NCBI RefSeq assembly: GCF_019924045.1
Contig: NZ_JAHXBN010000007.1
Span: 1 to 64,000 of the forward strand
Direction: 5' to 3'
Origin: Dyadobacter fermentans
GTDB taxonomy: Bacteria > Bacteroidota > Bacteroidia > Cytophagales > Spirosomataceae
Length of the DNA: 64,000 nucleotides
The position numbers and the translations under genes are program-made. Shown here piece by piece: positions 60,755-64,000 of this stretch. Within the stretch, counting starts at the first letter, position 1; each line of letters begins with the position of its first letter. The notes beneath the pieces are model-generated. The model was not told the DNA's origin and made no database searches. It saw only the letters and a program-made list of their open reading frames with translations.

Positions 60755-61979
60755 CAGCTGCGTCTTCGCGACAAGCTTTTTCAAGGATCTGCTCTATTTC
60801 TGCAAGCAAGCCAGGGATGGGTGTGTCGCTCGTGTTGGTCAGGCAAAGCGAACCGTTGGTAGTCAATGCCCCAATTGTCTGTTCTATTCCTTTCCCTGAG
60901 CGCACCATCGGGCCATACACGGCTTCCAGTTTTAAAGGACCAAAGTCAGTTTTGTATTTCACCCTGACCAAATTGGTAACCATAATGTGATGGTTAAATG
61001 CCTGTTTGAGTGCATCCAGCATTTGCTGCATGTCGTTGTGACCAAAGACAATGTCCCGGAAAAAGGACAAATAGCCTGTTGTATATTCGACAGAACTGGT
61101 GCCCGTGAGCCCGACCTTCGCAAGTCTGGCCAGATCCCAGAAGGATAAGTACGGCTGGTTTTCAAAGAACACAGATTGCGTGGTGATGTTCAGGCCAAAG
61201 TTATCGTCTAGGTTGAGCGCTCCTCTGGTGCAAATGGGCGAAACCAACTCCATCCTGGTCTGGTCCCATTCCGGACGCATCTTCCTGGAAGCTATTAGCA
61301 CCGCCGCGCAAATGGCGCCGTGCACGCTCGTGTTCTCCTGTCTGGCGCGTTCAAGAACCTTTCGGGTTGTACTTTCCGAAAAGCGGTGCGATGAAACCAA
61401 TGGACTGACGACATCCGTCTTTATTTTCAGTTCAAGCACCCGCCCGGCCGTTTGTGCAGGCATATCTTCCGATAGACCAAGGGTTTGATCATTGGACACT
61501 TGCGGCTGCAGCAATTCGAGCTCATTTCCCGTGACAGCCAGCAATATGTCCCGTGTCAGGTAGCTTAATGACGTTCCGTCGGCCACGGTGTGGTTTGCCG
61601 CCAGTATCAGCACGGTGCTGTCTGTTTTTTGAACCAATACCACCCTTAAAAGCGGTCCTTTCGCAGTATTGAACCTGGCGGAAAGCTCCTTCTCGACCTC
61701 CTGTTCCCACCGGTAATTTTGCTCGGCATGAACAACCCGGAGCGGAATGTGGAGGTTCTCTGCATGCTGTAAAGTGGGTCGTGCCAATTCATCCAGCACA
61801 ACCCTTACGGAGAGATTCGGATGTCGTTGTTGTGCCATGTCAATGGCCTTTCTCCATTCTTCAGCGGGCAGAATTCCGGAGATGTCTGCAGCCAGGCAAA
61901 AATCTTTCGAATCGATTTGATCCAGCAGCCAAAACGTTTTTTCGAATGCACCTAATGTGCGGTTCTGTGTTCTTTTCAT
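60729..61979 (-). CDS. Condensation-domain-like acyltransferase
   Basis: Start at 61979 (MKRTQNRTLGAFEKTFW) gives 416 residues. The active-site motif HTVADG (H130, D134) fits the HHxxxDG-type centre of non-ribosomal condensation domains and PapA-like or alcohol acetyltransferase enzymes. No carrier-protein or adenylation genes are near, so a stand-alone acyltransferase joining an acyl donor to an alcohol or amine is likely. Its 3' end overlaps that of the HxlR gene. Substrates unknown. Confidence 0.8.
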   Translation of the reverse strand: MKRTQNRTLGAFEKTFWLLDQIDSKDFCLAADISGILPAEEWRKAIDMAQQRHPNLSVRVVLDELARPTLQHAENLHIPLRVVHAEQNYRWEQEVEKELSARFNTAKGPLLRVVLVQKTDSTVLILAANHTVADGTSLSYLTRDILLAVTGNELELLQPQVSNDQTLGLSEDMPAQTAGRVLELKIKTDVVSPLVSSHRFSESTTRKVLERARQENTSVHGAICAAVLIASRKMRPEWDQTRMELVSPICTRGALNLDDNFGLNITTQSVFFENQPYLSFWDLARLAKVGLTGTSSVEYTTGYLSFFRDIVFGHNDMQQMLDALKQAFNHHIMVTNLVRVKYKTDFGPLKLEAVYGPMVRSGKGIEQTIGALTTNGSLCLTNTSDTPIPGLLAEIEQILEKACREDAAAKTECSFR

Positions 61980-62139
61980 TTTGCATTGATTTAGATGAGG
62001 GCTAGCCACAGGGAAATACCTGCGCTAACCTGAATGCAAAATTGGCTGGTAGAGATACGGCAAAGAATGGACAAAAGTCGAAGCGGCATGCACATTTGGC
62101 GATCCGTAAAGCCACACTGAGATGTGTTAGCCATCTCTG

Positions 62140-62463
62140 TTATCCCGTAACTTTTAATGACTGTATCAATCCATCGGCTATCTCTAAATGATAGGTTAAT
62201 ACAATAGGGCTTCCTTCAAAATTCCCTGAAGTCTCTGCCATCAAAAGGCTTTTCGTTTCTTTTTCTTCAAAGCCGACAGGCTTTATTGTGGCCTTGTATC
62301 GCTCGTTCGAATCGGCAATCCAATGCTCTATTTCCTTTTTTCCGTTGTGCGTTTTTCCTTCATCGAAAACTACGGCTGTTTCAGAAAAACAATTGGCGTA
62401 CGCAATGCTGTCAAAGCTGTTTTGCGTTTCTATTAAATCCGATACTACTTTTGGTAAATTCAT
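62140..62463 (-). CDS. NTF2/SnoaL-like small protein
   Basis: The 107-residue protein has the cone-shaped NTF2-like pattern: an N-terminal helix (DLIETQNSFDSIAYANCFSE), then ETAVVFDEGKTHNGKKEIEHWI and beta strands with TSGNFEGSPIVLTYHLEI. Such proteins are isomerases, dehydratases or binding modules. It starts 19 bases after the SDR stop and should be co-transcribed with it under the predicted HxlR operator. Confidence 0.82.
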   Translation of the reverse strand: MNLPKVVSDLIETQNSFDSIAYANCFSETAVVFDEGKTHNGKKEIEHWIADSNERYKATIKPVGFEEKETKSLLMAETSGNFEGSPIVLTYHLEIADGLIQSLKVTG

Positions 62464-62482
62464 TGTTTTGTTTTTTTAGGTG

Positions 62483-63274
62483 CTAGATAGTTGGTACAGT
62501 TCCGCCGTCAATGACATATTCTGTCCCGGTGAGGTAGCCAGCTCTTGGCGAAACTAGAAAGCCGACAAATTCTGCAACCTCTTTGGGTTCTGCCGGACGT
62601 CCGAACGGTATTCCGCCCAACGCATCCATTACACCTTGTTGCGCTTCTTCTATGGTACTATTCGCGTTTCTTGCAATTTCGCCCAGCCAGGCTTCCGATG
62701 CGGTAGTATTGATCCAGCCTGGCGAGACAGTCAGCACACGAACACCCTTGGGGGTAACTTCATTCGATAAACTTTTACTGTAGTTTCTCAAACCTGCTTT
62801 TGCCGCCGCGTATGGCAAAGTTGAATCGTATAAAGGGAGCTTACCTTGTATGGAAGCTATGTGAATGATCACACCGCTTCTTCGATCGATCATTTGTGGT
62901 AGAAATCCTCTGTCCAGCCGGACGGGAGCGAGCAAATTCGCCTGCAGGGTTGATTCCCAATCGTCGTCGGTCAAGACAGAAAATCCACCGGCAGGCGTTG
63001 ATGATGACCCAAGGTTGTTTACCAGGATATCCAGCTTTCCATAAGTTGACAGCACCTCGCTTACGACCTGCTGTGATTCCTCTGCCTTACTTAAATCGGC
63101 GGAAATGAAATGTAATTTCTCGTTTTCTACTTCCGGCGCGTTCCTTGCGGTAATTATAACTGTTGCGCCGGCTTGCAAAAGCCTTTCTGCAATTGCTCTT
63201 CCAGCTCCTTTTGTACCTCCGGTTACCAGGGCAATCTTGCCTGATAATTCATTGTTGAAATTAAACTGTTCCAT
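62483..63274 (-). CDS. Short-chain dehydrogenase/reductase
   Basis: Start at 63274 (MEQFNFNNELSGKIALVTGG) gives 263 residues. The coenzyme motif is TGGTKGAG, NNLG stands for NNAG, and the catalytic residues are the S of HIASIQG and Y and K of YAAAKAG. It is a classical SDR with unknown substrate. The 5' region contains the palindrome at 63348-63381, shared with the HxlR gene, so this enzyme is probably induced or repressed by that regulator. In related systems such SDRs detoxify reactive carbonyls or quinones; here that is inference. Confidence 0.88.
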   Translation of the reverse strand: MEQFNFNNELSGKIALVTGGTKGAGRAIAERLLQAGATVIITARNAPEVENEKLHFISADLSKAEESQQVVSEVLSTYGKLDILVNNLGSSSTPAGGFSVLTDDDWESTLQANLLAPVRLDRGFLPQMIDRRSGVIIHIASIQGKLPLYDSTLPYAAAKAGLRNYSKSLSNEVTPKGVRVLTVSPGWINTTASEAWLGEIARNANSTIEEAQQGVMDALGGIPFGRPAEPKEVAEFVGFLVSPRAGYLTGTEYVIDGGTVPTI

Positions 63275-63347
63275 TGTATTTGTCCTTCTCATAGAATTGA
63301 TGATAGGGCAAAATTGGTATGTAATGGAAGTTTAGACAAGTACGGAA

Positions 63348-63381
63348 TTACGATTCATATAGGGATAAATTTATCCACTAT
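63348..63381 (-). promoter_or_regulatory. HxlR-type operator upstream of the SDR operon
   Basis: TTACGATTCATATAGGGATA, then AATTTATCC, contains the perfect 14-bp palindrome GGATAAATTTATCC at 63363-63376. It matches the site at 60328-60360 at 25 of the first 26 positions. It is 74 bases before the SDR start. Both copies have the same orientation on the plus strand although the genes are on opposite strands. Confidence 0.7.
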
Positions 63382-63567
63382 GCACCCGTTAAATCCCTTC
63401 CCTCGTATTGAAGTGTTGTTTTGGTCAATCAACCGATCCAGCAGAGTCGTCATTCGAGCTTTCTCGAATAATTTAAGTTTTGGCTGATGTTTGATAGGTA
63501 CATGAAGGACGCTTTTACGTCAAAAGTCATCAAATTGTCGGGTAAGCAGGTTGATGTTTTGGGGTTG

Positions 63568-64000
63568 TCAGGACGGAGCTTGCACCCCGTTTTTAAGTGT
63601 TGTTGTAAAGTAGGGAGTCAAATGCACATACATCGCGTTGCGGAATTGCCCCGCAGTGCCGTTTTTCAGGACTTCGAAAAGATCGGCGTGCGAAACGGGA
63701 TTGGGTAAATCCATATGAACGCCCTTCTCCAAATACTCCTTGAACACATGGTCGAAGACCGGGAACAACAGCGTTTGAAAACGCCTGAATGTATCGTTGC
63801 CCGTCATTTCGTATAATTTACCGTGAAACTCAATTTCGTCTTCCCGCGAAAGCGATTTGAGCCCTTTCTGTTTGTTGACAATCGCTTCGAGTTCTTCCAG
63901 GTCCTTATCGGTCTTTCGGGCGAACAAGAATTCGGCTATACCCATTTCAAGGATCAGACGTAGCTCGAAAAGGTCTTTCTGGTTGTCATGGCTCAGGATC
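63568..64000 (-). CDS. GntR-family regulator, FCD domain (partial, start outside window)
   Basis: The minus-strand frame is open from the right edge to a stop at 63568, giving 143 residues of FCD domain. The segment LFELRLILEMGIAEFLFAR is the first FCD helix; EIEFHGKLYEMTGND and VSHADLFEVLKNG hold likely metal-binding histidines and acids. The winged helix lies outside the window. It is less similar to the two GntR copies at 7.6-10 kb than they are to each other. Target genes are not visible here. Confidence 0.85.
   Translation of the reverse strand, partial: ILSHDNQKDLFELRLILEMGIAEFLFARKTDKDLEELEAIVNKQKGLKSLSREDEIEFHGKLYEMTGNDTFRRFQTLLFPVFDHVFKEYLEKGVHMDLPNPVSHADLFEVLKNGTAGQFRNAMYVHLTPYFTTTLKNGVQAPS

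Overview
The window reads as chromosomal DNA of a Bacteroidota bacterium, most likely in the Cytophagales (Dyadobacter/Spirosoma-like). The grounds are three SusC/SusD pairs, TAnnTTTG-type promoters, a large secreted protein with a type IX secretion C-terminal signal, and many Bacteroidota-type lipoproteins. The genus is inferred from gene style only. No rRNA, tRNA, CRISPR array, insertion sequence or phage gene was seen.

Region 1 (1-23.8 kb) holds two convergent carbohydrate-use clusters. The plus-strand cluster has the end of a DapA-family aldolase, a PQQ sugar dehydrogenase fused to cytochrome c, SusC/SusD and a GH28-like beta-helix protein. The minus-strand cluster, read from 23.8 kb down to 7.6 kb, has SusC, SusD, a heparinase II-like lyase, a class III aminotransferase, a mandelate racemase-family dehydratase, an SDR, a ceramidase-like hydrolase, an SSS transporter, a FadR-type GntR regulator, an SMP-30 lactonase and a second paralogous GntR. 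SDR, lactonase, dehydratase and aldolase together resemble a non-phosphorylative oxidative sugar or uronate pathway. A palindrome with the core TTGTATACAA recurs at the SusC promoter and at the regulator's own start codon, with a variant at the lactonase promoter, which suggests a local GntR regulon.

Region 2 (24-41.2 kb) looks like a stress and compatible-solute island. It has a trehalose synthase-like GH13 enzyme, two tandem YetF/DUF421 membrane proteins, a zinc alcohol dehydrogenase, a clan GH-A glycosidase with a glycosyltransferase, a DUF4142 protein, an LLM-class oxidoreductase, and TreZ followed by a TreY-MalQ fusion that would make trehalose from glucan.

Region 3 (41.5-56.5 kb) has a secreted protein of about 1,400 residues built from five Cys-x-x-Cys modules, a 1.6 kb AT-rich gene-free stretch with an 18-bp direct repeat, a third SusC/SusD pair, a double DUF4394 lipoprotein, two tandem ferritin-like proteins with twin-arginine signals, and a fasciclin protein.

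Region 4 (56.5-64 kb) is a mix of small regulators and enzymes: an AraC regulator, an alpha/beta hydrolase, an HEXXH protein, an HxlR regulator, a condensation-domain-like acyltransferase, an SDR with an NTF2-like protein, and the end of a third FCD-type GntR regulator. A near-identical palindrome upstream of both the HxlR gene and the SDR operon, about 3 kb apart, marks a probable HxlR regulon.
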